A stretch of DNA of 16,943 nt. It comes from an uncultured Lachnospiraceae bacterium (GTDB taxonomy: Bacteria; Bacillota; Clostridia; Lachnospirales; Lachnospiraceae). The notes under the pieces were generated by a model. The model ran no database searches and was not told where the DNA came from. It saw only the letters and a program-made list of their open reading frames with translations. The position numbers and the translations under genes were made by a program. The stretch is from contig CAKRPI010000042.1 in NCBI GenBank assembly GCA_934376945.1, forward strand, positions 1-16,943, given 5' to 3'. Of the stretch, positions 1 to 6,931 are shown piece after piece. The first letter of the stretch is position 1. Every line of letters begins with the position of its first letter.

Positions 1-1351
1 GTACGTTCTCCAGCCAGTCACCGAAACGTCCCTTGCCGATGCTCTCCGGAATCCAGTTGACGGTGTTGTTGTTGCGGACCAGATCATCGCGCACCTCGGT
101 CATCTTGATGAACCAGGATTCTCTTGCATAGTAGATCAGCGGAGTGTCACAGCGCCAGCAATGCGGATAGCTGTGCTCAAACTTCGGTGCATTGAACAGA
201 AGTCCTCTCGCATCCAGATCCTTGATGACCTCCGGTGATACACCGTTCTCGCCTTCCAGATCCTTTCTTGCGATACAGGAATGGCCGGCCCACTTCGTCT
301 CCTTCGTCATCATACCGTTCTCATCGACCAGCTGCAGGAACGGAAGGTCGTATTTTCTGCCGACTTTGCTGTCGTCCTCACCGAATGCCGGAGCGATATG
401 AACAATACCGGTACCGTCTGTCATCGTTACGTACGTATCGCACACAACGTAATATGCTTTTTTCTTCAACTCGGCCGGATAAAGAGCCTCATACTCTTTA
501 TACTCCAGATCTTTCCCTTTATAAGTCTCAAGAACGTCATACGTACCTTCGCCAAGCACGGTATCTGCCAGTGCCTGTGCCAGATAGTAAACGTAATCCT
601 CTTCTTTCATTTTTACCTTTACGTAAGTCTCATCCGGATTTACGCAAAGTGCCACGTTGGACGGAAGCGTCCACGGTGTCGTGGTCCATGCCAGGAAGTA
701 TGCATCCTCACCAACTACCTTGAAGCGTGCCGTTGCAGAACGCTCCTTGACATCCTTATAGCCCTGTGCCACCTCATGGCTCGACAGCGGAGTGCCGCAG
801 CGCGGGCAGTACGGTACGATCTTATAGCCCTTGTAAAGCAGCTTCTTCTCCCAGATCTGCTTCAGCGCCCACCATTCTGACTCAATAAAGGTATCATGAT
901 ACGTAACGTACGGATCATCCATGTCTGCCCAGAATCCAACGGTCGCGGAAAAATCCTCCCACATTCCCTTATATTTCCAGACACTTTCCTTACAATGCTG
1001 AATGAACGGCTCCACACCGTATTCCTCGATCTGCTCCTTGCCGTCAAGGCCAAGCATCTTTTCCACTTCCAGCTCTACCGGAAGACCATGCGTATCCCAT
1101 CCTGCCTTTCTCGGAACCATTTTGCCCTTCATTGTCTGGTAACGAGGAATCATATCCTTAATGACACGCGTCAATACATGACCGATATGCGGCTTTCCAT
1201 TTGCGGTAGGCGGTCCGTCATAGAAGGTATACGTTTCTCCTTCCTTGCGGTTCTCCATACTTTTTTTGAAGATATCATTGTCTTTCCAGAACTGCTCGAC
1301 TGCTTTTTCATGCTCTACGACATTCCGGTTTGTAAGTACTTTATCGTACAT
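1..1351 (-). CDS. ileS: Isoleucyl-tRNA synthetase, N-terminal part (runs off the left edge)
   Basis: Cytosolic class I aminoacyl-tRNA synthetase that charges tRNA-Ile. The reverse strand is open from an ATG at 1351 to the window edge, about 450 codons; the full protein should be about 1,000 residues. The nucleotide-binding signature GPPTANGKPHIGH is seen with HIGH at residues 55-58, followed by GWDTHGLPVE. The CP1 editing domain is present (AWTTTPWTLPSN and GTGIVHIAPAFGEDD). The AFGEDD and HGLPVE forms point to the eukaryote-like IleRS2 subtype, which in other bacteria often goes with mupirocin insensitivity; that is family knowledge, not shown here. The start is fixed by AAAGGAGG about 6 nt upstream. 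Many Firmicutes ileS genes have a T-box leader; the conserved T-box motif was looked for here and not found. Confidence 0.97.
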   Translation of the reverse strand, partial: MYDKVLTNRNVVEHEKAVEQFWKDNDIFKKSMENRKEGETYTFYDGPPTANGKPHIGHVLTRVIKDMIPRYQTMKGKMVPRKAGWDTHGLPVELEVEKMLGLDGKEQIEEYGVEPFIQHCKESVWKYKGMWEDFSATVGFWADMDDPYVTYHDTFIESEWWALKQIWEKKLLYKGYKIVPYCPRCGTPLSSHEVAQGYKDVKERSATARFKVVGEDAYFLAWTTTPWTLPSNVALCVNPDETYVKVKMKEEDYVYYLAQALADTVLGEGTYDVLETYKGKDLEYKEYEALYPAELKKKAYYVVCDTYVTMTDGTGIVHIAPAFGEDDSKVGRKYDLPFLQLVDENGMMTKETKWAGHSCIARKDLEGENGVSPEVIKDLDARGLLFNAPKFEHSYPHCWRCDTPLIYYARESWFIKMTEVRDDLVRNNNTVNWIPESIGKGRFGDWLENV

Positions 1352-1397
1352 CGTCTGCCTCCTTTATGAGTGCTCTCTATCTATATTCCCATATTCC

Positions 1398-1510
1398 GTT
1401 CAGAGCCAAGCAAAATTTTGTGAAGCAGGCATAAACGTCTGCGCTTTTAAGCTTGTTTTCAAAATTTTATTTGGCGGATACGCCATGCCGCTTTACGGCT
1501 GGCTCTGAAC
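1398..1510. repeat. 113-nt palindromic element folding as a four-way junction, in the ileS leader
   Basis: Perfect 11-bp ends GTTCAGAGCCA (1398-1408) and TGGCTCTGAAC (1500-1510) close the element. Inside on plus are a long arm (AAAATTTTG 1412-1420 with CAAAATTTT 1460-1468, capped by GCAGGC/GTCTGC at 1425-1430 and 1437-1442), then GGCG-GATA-CGCC (1473-1484), then GCCG-CTTTA-CGGC (1487-1499). The predicted ileS transcript starts near 1536, so it contains the whole element. The capping stem pairs through a G-U on the plus strand but gives an A-C mismatch on the minus strand. It may be an interspersed mobile palindrome or a structured leader RNA. I do not recognise a named family. Confidence 0.7.
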
Positions 1511-1542
1511 AGTATCCATTATTACTATGTACACGTTTTTTT

Positions 1543-1572
1543 ATTATAGCTCAGCAGTCAATGGCTTGTCAA
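1543..1572 (-). promoter_or_regulatory. Predicted sigma-A promoter of ileS
   Basis: On the minus strand, -35 TTGACA (1567-1572), an 18-bp spacer and -10 TATAAT (1543-1548). Transcription would begin near 1536, giving a leader of about 185 nt that carries the palindromic element 1398-1510. Confidence 0.7.
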
Positions 1573-1605
1573 TTTATGATGTGCTGAAAATCCCTTCATT
1601 TTTCA

Positions 1606-1662
1606 TTGCATTTTCCCTACATTTCCCTTATACTGGATATAATGTCGCGAATTGTCGCGAAT
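1606..1662 (+). promoter_or_regulatory. Predicted promoter of the YesL gene with a repeated GTCGCGAAT site
   Basis: -35 TTGCAT (1606-1611), 17-bp spacer and -10 TATACT (1629-1634). Just downstream are two direct copies of GTCGCGAAT at 1644-1652 and 1654-1662, exactly 10 bp apart (one helical turn), each containing the palindrome TCGCGA. The position over the start of transcription suggests an operator for an unidentified regulator. An overlapping TATAAT at 1638-1643 lacks a matching -35 box. Confidence 0.5.
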
Positions 1663-1726
1663 ACGTGTGGGACAACACAAAAAGGCAGGTTTCTGCCGGA
1701 AAGAAAAGAGAGTGAGTGTTTAACAA

Positions 1727-2479
1727 ATGAGTAATTTTTTCAACATGGACAATGGCTTTTTCCGTACACTCGGAAAGCTGGCCGATCTGATGATCCTGAA
1801 CATCTTGTTTCTACTATGCAGCATCCCCATTTTTACAATCGGTGCTTCCATGACGGCCATGTATTATGTCACTTTGAAAATGGCAGAAAACGAAGACGGC
1901 TACATCGCCCGAGCCTTTTTCAAATCCTTCCGTCAAAACTTCAAGCAGGCCACTGTGATCTGGCTGATCATGCTGCTGTTCGGCATCATCCTTGTACTTG
2001 ATCTCCTTATCATGAAAAATGCTTCCGGCACTGTCGCAACCGTGTTTAAAGTTATCATTACCGCCACCGGATTTCTCTATATCATGATGCTGATCTACGT
2101 ATTTCCGGTGCTCGCCCGTTTTTACAACACTACGAAGGCCATCTTTAAGAACTCGTTCATCATGGCAATCGCAGATTTCCCGCGCACCTTCGTGATGCTG
2201 ATGATCACACTGGGATCCGTTGCAATTATGTTTCTTAACAACTACGTTTTCTGGTACGGCATTCTCGTATGGATTCTTGCAGGCTTTGCCCTTGTGGCAT
2301 TTGCAAATTCATTCTTCCTCAAAAAGATTTTTGCAAAATATATGCCAAAGGAGGAAGAAGAGGAAACTTCCTCTGACGGCTGGTCCGTCGATGCAATGCC
2401 GCCATCCATTTTTGATGATCCGGATACAAATTCTGAAACGACGGATCACGACACAGACGATACTACAAAAAGCAATTAG
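1727..2479 (+). CDS. YesL/DUF624-family integral membrane protein
   Basis: A 250-residue membrane protein of unknown biochemical role. The N-terminus (GFFRTLGKLADLMILN, then LCSIPIFTIGAS) is typical of the DUF624/YesL family. Hydrophobic segments lie at about residues 19-48, 76-94, 105-127, 147-168 and 172-196. The tail after residue 205 is acidic and Asp/Thr-rich, probably cytoplasmic and disordered. Family members are often linked to carbohydrate uptake loci in Firmicutes (known), and an arabinoside locus lies a few kb away, but this gene is a single unit ending in its own terminator. The SD is weak (GAGTG about 9 nt upstream), so the start rests on the N-terminal match to the family. Confidence 0.85.
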   Translation: MSNFFNMDNGFFRTLGKLADLMILNILFLLCSIPIFTIGASMTAMYYVTLKMAENEDGYIARAFFKSFRQNFKQATVIWLIMLLFGIILVLDLLIMKNASGTVATVFKVIITATGFLYIMMLIYVFPVLARFYNTTKAIFKNSFIMAIADFPRTFVMLMITLGSVAIMFLNNYVFWYGILVWILAGFALVAFANSFFLKKIFAKYMPKEEEEETSSDGWSVDAMPPSIFDDPDTNSETTDHDTDDTTKSN

Positions 2480-2483
2480 GACG

Positions 2484-2527
2484 AAAAAACCGGCCGGTCA
2501 TCTGAAAAGATGACCGGCCGGTTTTTT
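2484..2527. terminator. Bidirectional intrinsic terminator
   Basis: A perfect 19-bp stem, including A6/T6 ends, with the GC core CCGGCCGGTCATC. Arms are 2484-2502 and 2509-2527 with loop TGAAAA. The T-tract in both directions lets it end both the YesL transcript (plus) and the convergent metalloprotease transcript (minus). Confidence 0.93.
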
Positions 2528-2530
2528 GTC

Positions 2531-2725
2531 AAAGTGGACATTCGCAAGCTGCTCCGCTATCTAAGTCAAGCAGATATTCGCAATCCGCTTCGCTACTTGC
2601 TCATAACCGAGTAGCTGCTTCGCAGCTTATCAGGAGTGGCTTGTACCACTCCTGATACAAGCAAGTCCACACCCACTGCTTATTGCTCCGCGCAATTGAA
2701 GCAGGGGACTTGCTTGACTCGGTTA
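2531..2725. repeat. Highly structured palindromic element with a near-perfect four-way junction
   Basis: The core spans 2604-2725. P1 is TAACCGAGT/ACTCGGTTA (2604-2612 with 2717-2725), P2 is AGCTGC-TTC-GCAGCT (2613-2627), P3 is an 11-bp stem (2629-2639 with 2646-2656), and P4 is an 11-bp stem CAAGCAAGTCC/GGACTTGCTTG (2658-2668 with 2706-2716) capped by CTGCTT/AAGCAG and ATTGC/GCAAT. Only two nucleotides (2628 and 2657) are unpaired at the junction. The flank 2531-2603 has two related ATTCGCAA-type repeats, and AGTCAAGCA (2564-2572) can pair with 2711-2719, competing with P1 and P4. On the minus strand the core begins 2 nt after the metalloprotease stop codon, as a 3' UTR. Not a named family to my knowledge. 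Confidence 0.75.
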
Positions 2726-2727
2726 AA

Positions 2728-3687
2728 TTATTTTCCCCATGCGGCGCTGTATACGCTGAGGATTCTGTTAACCTGTGCATCTGTGACACAAGCTAATGCC
2801 CGCTGAATTGCTGCATAGGTCTGTGGTCTGGATGCTTTCAGTGCAGCCGGATTCTCGGTATAGTTACGGAAAGACTCTGCAAAGTATTCGGAACTGTTCT
2901 GAAGCACATAATTCTTATTGAATGCAGTGTATTTTGATTTCTCATTCTGGAAAATCTGCTGGAATGCGGAAGAAGTATCCACATTTCCTGCAACGAATGC
3001 CAGAAAATGTCCAAGCTCATGGTAAGCCGTTGCGTCTGCCTGCTTCAGGGTGATCGTACGCGTTCTTGCATCACACAATCCGGAATACGGAACGGAAGAC
3101 TTGATCACTACCTGGAAGCCGAGCTTCTGGAAGGCATTGAGCACTCTCTTATCTGCTGCCGGTGCAATCTGTGTCACTGCAACCGTGCCATCCTTTACAG
3201 TCGTACCAGGTTTTGCCGTGGTCGTCTTTTTAGCGATTGGTGTAACCGTCTTTGTCGTGGTCGTCTTTACTGTTGTGACCTGGGTATTGATCTTGGAACC
3301 CTTTTTATAATTATTTGTGATGGTAGTCTGTGTTACAACCTCAGTCGTTGTCGTTGCTGTAGCAGATTTTGTCTTTATAGTCTTCTTCTTTGTGGTCGTC
3401 TTGCCCTTTTTCACATACGTTTTCTTGGATGCTGTTTTCAAAGAAATCTTCTTTGTGGATTTGCTCGTTTTGGTGGATTTTATCACCTTTGACTCTCCAA
3501 GCGGTGTCGCATCTTCCTCAATCTGTACCACCTCGTCATCATCTATATAGGTGGTCAGCTCCGGAATCGGATTCTGCTGATTGTAGATATAAGTTCCTCC
3601 TCCAAAAACAAGAGCTGTTGCCAGCGCCAACGCACCGGCCTTTTTCGTGATCTGCCGAAGCATCTCTTTCATTTTCTGATTTTTCAT
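2728..3687 (-). CDS. Secreted zinc metalloprotease, ATLF/Pro-Pro endopeptidase-like (HELGH)
   Basis: A 319-residue exported protein. Residues 1-36 are a basic N-terminus plus one hydrophobic segment (signal peptide or membrane anchor). Residues 65-165 are a Lys/Thr-rich low-complexity linker, perhaps spanning or binding the cell wall. The C-terminal 145 residues hold the gluzincin site: HELGH at 223-227 (two zinc His and the catalytic Glu) and SSEYFAESF at 265-273 giving the third ligand (E267 or E271). This spacing and the FAE motif fit the anthrax lethal factor-like/PPEP group; the substrate is inferred, not seen. The start is supported by GGGAGG 9 nt upstream. The leader carries a c-di-GMP-I riboswitch and a terminator, matching the known c-di-GMP control of the PPEP-1 gene of Clostridioides difficile. 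An ordinary peptidase of the same fold is the alternative. Confidence 0.8.
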   Translation of the reverse strand: MKNQKMKEMLRQITKKAGALALATALVFGGGTYIYNQQNPIPELTTYIDDDEVVQIEEDATPLGESKVIKSTKTSKSTKKISLKTASKKTYVKKGKTTTKKKTIKTKSATATTTTEVVTQTTITNNYKKGSKINTQVTTVKTTTTKTVTPIAKKTTTAKPGTTVKDGTVAVTQIAPAADKRVLNAFQKLGFQVVIKSSVPYSGLCDARTRTITLKQADATAYHELGHFLAFVAGNVDTSSAFQQIFQNEKSKYTAFNKNYVLQNSSEYFAESFRNYTENPAALKASRPQTYAAIQRALACVTDAQVNRILSVYSAAWGK

Positions 3688-3736
3688 GTCTTCTACCTCC
3701 CTGAAAATCGTCTGATATAAACTTTATCCAGGATGT

Positions 3737-3772
3737 AAAAAAACCGCTTGATTCATTTTCAAAATCAGCGGT
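3737..3772 (-). terminator. Leader terminator (expression platform) of the c-di-GMP riboswitch
   Basis: On the minus strand ACCGCT (3767-3772) pairs with AGCGGT (3743-3748), extended by GATT/AATC, and is followed by seven T. It sits between the aptamer and the protease start codon, where ligand-dependent termination or antitermination would act. A second hairpin, GGCTTC/GAAGCC (3819-3824 with 3836-3841), lies between the two. Whether c-di-GMP turns the gene on or off cannot be read with certainty. Confidence 0.75.
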
Positions 3773-3890
3773 CACCACTTACACACTCCTCTGATGAAAA
3801 TTCTTCCCTTCTTTATCCGGCTTCATTCATTGAAAGAAGCCCTCAGGAAATACACCAGCCTCACAAGTTCACGCCTGTGATGGAGAATGC

Positions 3891-3970
3891 GGCAACCGGC
3901 TGTCATAGCTTCCGGATACGGAAGCCTTAGACCCTTTGGCTTTGCGTCTCTGCTTTTCAACAGATTTGCC
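3891..3970 (-). promoter_or_regulatory. Cyclic di-GMP-I riboswitch aptamer (GEMM-I)
   Basis: Read on the minus strand, the region has the GEMM-I hallmarks in order: GGCAAAT, a short hairpin with a GAAA-type loop, GACGCAAAGCC, GGGTCTAAGG, the P3 hairpin CTTCCGTATCCGGAAG, then ATGACAGCCGGTTGCC. The 5' GGCAA and 3' TTGCC pair to close it. GEMM-I RNAs bind c-di-GMP and control motility, adhesion and secreted proteins (known). Here it is cis to the secreted metalloprotease, with about 110 nt between aptamer and terminator. Confidence 0.93.
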
Positions 3971-4002
3971 TTTATATCAGATTTTATTTTATTTATACTA
4001 TA

Positions 4003-4031
4003 ATCATAGATTTTTCACCTGCAAATGTCAA
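4003..4031 (-). promoter_or_regulatory. Predicted promoter of the riboswitch/metalloprotease transcript
   Basis: Minus strand -35 TTGACA (4026-4031), 17-bp spacer and -10 TATGAT (4003-4008). The start near 3996 would place the aptamer about 25 nt into the RNA and give a leader of about 310 nt. The stretch 4032-4136 upstream of it shows no gene or clear structure. Confidence 0.75.
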
Positions 4032-4136
4032 CCGATTTTGGTATCTTTTTCATTTTTGTTACATTTTTCCGTTATACTCTCCATGGCAGCTCTCTGGCAG
4101 GGGATATTTGTACAAAATGCATGGAAAATGTGGTAG

Positions 4137-4155
4137 TAAAGCGGTTTCCGCTTAC
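4137..4155 (-). terminator. Possible weak terminator hairpin at the LacI-type gene stop
   Basis: TAAAGCGG (4137-4144) and CCGCTTA (4148-4154) form a short hairpin overlapping the regulator's stop codon. The T-tract on minus is poor (ATTTTCC further on), so read-through towards the riboswitch promoter is possible. Confidence 0.35.
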
Positions 4156-5198
4156 ACCGTTTCCCCCTCCACGATCTCATACGGAAGAATGCATTCTTCC
4201 TCCGGCCGTGATACGTTTGCATCAGCCCCGGAAGTCTCCTGGGAGTCTTTTCCCTGCACTTCTTCAATCCGTTCAAACAGCCGGTTCACTGCCGTCCTCG
4301 CAATTTCATCCACCGCATTAGAAACGGTCGTCAGCCGCGGGATCACATAATTCAGTGTGTCAATATTGTCGAATCCGATAATGCCATAGTCAGCAGGCGC
4401 CTTCTTTCCCTGCTCCTTCAGCCGTTTCATAATATCAAGCGCAAACTCGTCGGCCGCACAGACAAAAGCAGTCCGTTTTCCATCTCCTGTCAGCGCTTCA
4501 ACCTCATTCAGATAATTCCAGTCCAGAAGGCAGACCGTCTCTATCTCTCGCTTCTGCTCCCCGGCTGCCGCCGCAATTCCCTCCTGAAACCCCTTCAGAC
4601 GTTCACGATGCACATACATATTTTCCTTCTCGCCGGATGCCATGGCAGGGCAGACAAATACAATGCGTTCATACTGTTTTTCCAGCACATGCAGCACAGA
4701 AGCTTTCATCGCCCTGCGCTGATCAATACTCACAAACGGAATACCATCCGCAATCCGGTTGTCCACAGATACGATCGGCATGCCGAGACTGTCTAAGAAT
4801 TCCCGATACTCCTCCCCTTCATTTACAGACGAAAGGATGATGCCATCCATACGATAGGCTGCGAGATTCATCAGCTGCCTGCGTTCCAGCTCCCGATTGT
4901 TTCCATGCAGCGCAATGTTAATATTATAGCCGCGGCTCGTGGCTTCCCGACTGATCGCACTGAGCATGGCGGAAAAATAGCGGTTTTTTACATCCATTAC
5001 GACAACACCAATATAGTAAGTGCGCCCCTTTACGAGTCCGCGCGCCAGCAGATCCGGCCGATAATCATGCTCCCTTGCCACACGCAGGATCATCTCCTTC
5101 GTGTCCGGATGAATGCGTCCGCCACCGTAAAGTGCTCTGTGAACCGTTGTTCTCGACACCCCGCACAGCTGCGCGAGATCCTTTGTTGTAATTCCCAC
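4152..5198 (-). CDS. LacI-family transcriptional regulator of the arabinoside locus
   Basis: A 348-residue cytosolic repressor. Residues 1-55 are the LacI helix-turn-helix and hinge region (TTKDLAQLCGVSRTTVHRAL, then HPDTKEMILRVAREHDYRPD). Residues 60-320 are the periplasmic-binding-protein-like sensor (YYIGVVVMDVKNRYFSAML, then DGIILSS, SVDNR, IIGFDNID). The last ~30 residues are a Glu-rich extension. Translation starts at GTG (5196-5198), supported by GGGAGG 7 nt upstream and by the HTH beginning there. It follows the GH51 gene but has its own promoter and lies past that gene's terminator. The inferred targets are the two palindromes before the solute-binding protein gene. An L-arabinose or arabino-oligosaccharide inducer is inferred from context. 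Confidence 0.93.
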   Translation of the reverse strand: MGITTKDLAQLCGVSRTTVHRALYGGGRIHPDTKEMILRVAREHDYRPDLLARGLVKGRTYYIGVVVMDVKNRYFSAMLSAISREATSRGYNINIALHGNNRELERRQLMNLAAYRMDGIILSSVNEGEEYREFLDSLGMPIVSVDNRIADGIPFVSIDQRRAMKASVLHVLEKQYERIVFVCPAMASGEKENMYVHRERLKGFQEGIAAAAGEQKREIETVCLLDWNYLNEVEALTGDGKRTAFVCAADEFALDIMKRLKEQGKKAPADYGIIGFDNIDTLNYVIPRLTTVSNAVDEIARTAVNRLFERIEEVQGKDSQETSGADANVSRPEEECILPYEIVEGETV

Positions 5199-5238
5199 TA
5201 TAATTCCTCCCCTGATAATCTGGACTTTTCACAATTCT

Positions 5239-5268
5239 AAGATACGACACGCTTTCCGGTTTTGTCAA
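5239..5268 (-). promoter_or_regulatory. Predicted promoter of the LacI-type regulator
   Basis: Minus strand -35 TTGACA (5263-5268), 18-bp spacer and -10 TATCTT (5239-5244). It lies just past the terminator of the GH51 gene, so the regulator is probably transcribed separately. No copy of the GTACACGTGTAC operator is seen here, so autoregulation through that site is not supported. Confidence 0.6.
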
Positions 5269-5279
5269 TCCATGCAGTC

Positions 5280-5333
5280 AACAAAGCAGAGACCTGCTCG
5301 CAATCTGTATGCATGCAGGTCTCTGCTTTTGTT
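5280..5333 (-). terminator. Terminator of the arabinoside operon
   Basis: Long hairpin AAGCAGAGACCTGC (5284-5297) with GCAGGTCTCTGCTT (5315-5328), a 14-bp perfect stem with a 17-nt loop. Short T-runs flank it on both strands. It follows the GH51 stop by about 40 nt. Confidence 0.75.
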
Positions 5334-5370
5334 CTGCTCAGCTGTTTTTTCCTTTTTTCTTTGCCTGTTT

Positions 5371-6879
5371 TTATCTCACAGCTACCCTTATCATCTCAAA
5401 CGACAGAGGCAGCAACTCACACATGACCCGTCCGTTTTTCAGGCTGACATTTTCGCATACCTGCGGCACAACGCGGTCGTGCTGAATCTGATTTGTCGCT
5501 TTTTTATCCTCATGATGCAGTACCGTTGAAGCAACAATCTGTTCCGCCTCAAAGCCCTGCAGCTCAATCTCTGTCTCTGCTTTTTCCTCACCGCGATTGA
5601 TCAGAAAAAGTACCACCTCGCCTGCCTGCTCGTTCCACACCGCTACTTTATCAATATACGGAACCTCTGCAAACTCTCCGCTTGCATACGACGGCCCCTC
5701 ACTGCGTTCATCCAGCACAATACCCCGGCCGTATTTTGCCATTATTGCAAACGGATAATAAATCGGCTGAAGCCACACATCACCTCCGCGCTCTGTCATG
5801 ATGCAGGAGCTGATATTCGTCAGGAGTGACTGGCAGGCGATCTTTACACGGTCGCTGCACCGCAAAAAATTCATCATCATGCTCGCAAAGAGAAGGGCAT
5901 CCTCCATCGTATAGATCTGCTCGCTGAAGGCCGGCGCGATCTGCCACGGTGCATTCTCGACTGACGCCTGCACTTCTTTATCCGGGATCTCCCAGACTCC
6001 CCATTCATCAAAGCAGATATCGATCTTTTTGGGGCTGTGTCGCTGTACGCCGACGGCATCACAAATGCCACACACCGTACGAATATAGCGTTCCATATCC
6101 ATCGACTGTGCCAGAAATGCTGCCGTTCCTTTTTCCTGCCCACCATAATACTGATGCAGGGAAATGTAATCTGCACAGCCGTACGTATGCTGCATTACAA
6201 TACGCTCCCATTCACCGAAGGTCGCATTGCTTGACATGGAGCTGCCGCATACGGCCAGACGAATCGAGGGATCCAAAAGCTTCATTGCCTTACCTGCTTC
6301 ATAAGAAAGACGCCCGTATTCCTCCGCCGTCTTATGCCCGATCTGCCAGTCCCCGTCCATTTCATTGCCGAGACACCATGTTTTGATGCCGTACGGCAGC
6401 TCCTGCCCGTTTGCGCGGCGCAGATCGCTGTAGTACGTACCGCCCGGAAAGTTGCAGTATTCCAGCAAAGAAACCGCTTCCTTTACGCCGCCGGTGCCAA
6501 GATTCACCGCAAAAATGGGATCGACACCAGTCTTTCCTGCCCACCGCATAAACTCATCGGTACCGACTTCATTTGTCTCAATGCTTTTCCAGGCCAGATC
6601 GACCTTGCGCGGCCGTTTTTCCCGTGGTCCCACACCGTCACGCCAGTCATAATTTGATACGAAATTACCGCCCGGATACCGCACAGCAGTAACGCCCATC
6701 TCTTTAACCGCTGCTCTTACATCCTCACGAAATCCATCCGTATCCGCCGCTTTGTGCGTCGGCTCATAGATACCCGAATAGACCACTCTTCCCATATGTT
6801 CCACAAAGGAGCCGTAAATCTCCGGGCTGATTTTTCCTTTTTGAAATTTTTTATGTACGATTACTTTTGTCTTTTCCAT
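5371..6879 (-). CDS. abfA: Intracellular alpha-L-arabinofuranosidase, GH51
   Basis: A retaining glycoside hydrolase that removes terminal alpha-L-arabinofuranosyl residues from arabino-oligosaccharides. The 502 residues match the usual GH51 length. An (alpha/beta)8 barrel comes first, with GSFVEHMGRVVYSGIYEP at 23-40 and RYPGGNF at 67-73. The acid/base is E173 in WCLGNEMDG and the nucleophile is E292 in ICFDEWGVW, nearly the positions known for the Geobacillus enzyme (175 and 294). A C-terminal beta-sandwich follows. No signal peptide is present, so it acts in the cytosol on imported oligosaccharides. SD GAGGGG lies 5 nt before the ATG. It is 52 nt downstream of the second permease gene and ends the operon. 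Confidence 0.97.
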   Translation of the reverse strand: MEKTKVIVHKKFQKGKISPEIYGSFVEHMGRVVYSGIYEPTHKAADTDGFREDVRAAVKEMGVTAVRYPGGNFVSNYDWRDGVGPREKRPRKVDLAWKSIETNEVGTDEFMRWAGKTGVDPIFAVNLGTGGVKEAVSLLEYCNFPGGTYYSDLRRANGQELPYGIKTWCLGNEMDGDWQIGHKTAEEYGRLSYEAGKAMKLLDPSIRLAVCGSSMSSNATFGEWERIVMQHTYGCADYISLHQYYGGQEKGTAAFLAQSMDMERYIRTVCGICDAVGVQRHSPKKIDICFDEWGVWEIPDKEVQASVENAPWQIAPAFSEQIYTMEDALLFASMMMNFLRCSDRVKIACQSLLTNISSCIMTERGGDVWLQPIYYPFAIMAKYGRGIVLDERSEGPSYASGEFAEVPYIDKVAVWNEQAGEVVLFLINRGEEKAETEIELQGFEAEQIVASTVLHHEDKKATNQIQHDRVVPQVCENVSLKNGRVMCELLPLSFEMIRVAVR

Positions 6880-6931
6880 GCTTTCCCCTCATTTTCTATT
6901 CCGAACTCATGCTCTGGTTTTCTGCCTATAC

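Noticed and set aside
1352..1536. T-box riboswitch before ileS
   Set aside because: The conserved T-box/antiterminator motif (AGGGTGGNACCGCG type) is not present on the minus strand; the leader structure is a different fold without a T-tract.
3007..3650. Plus-strand Val/Phe/Cys-rich ORFs
   Set aside because: They are antisense shadows of the Lys/Thr-rich linker of the metalloprotease and lack SD sequences.
4905..5240. Plus-strand 111-residue ORF opposite the LacI-type gene
   Set aside because: It lies wholly opposite a well-supported gene and has no recognisable protein features.
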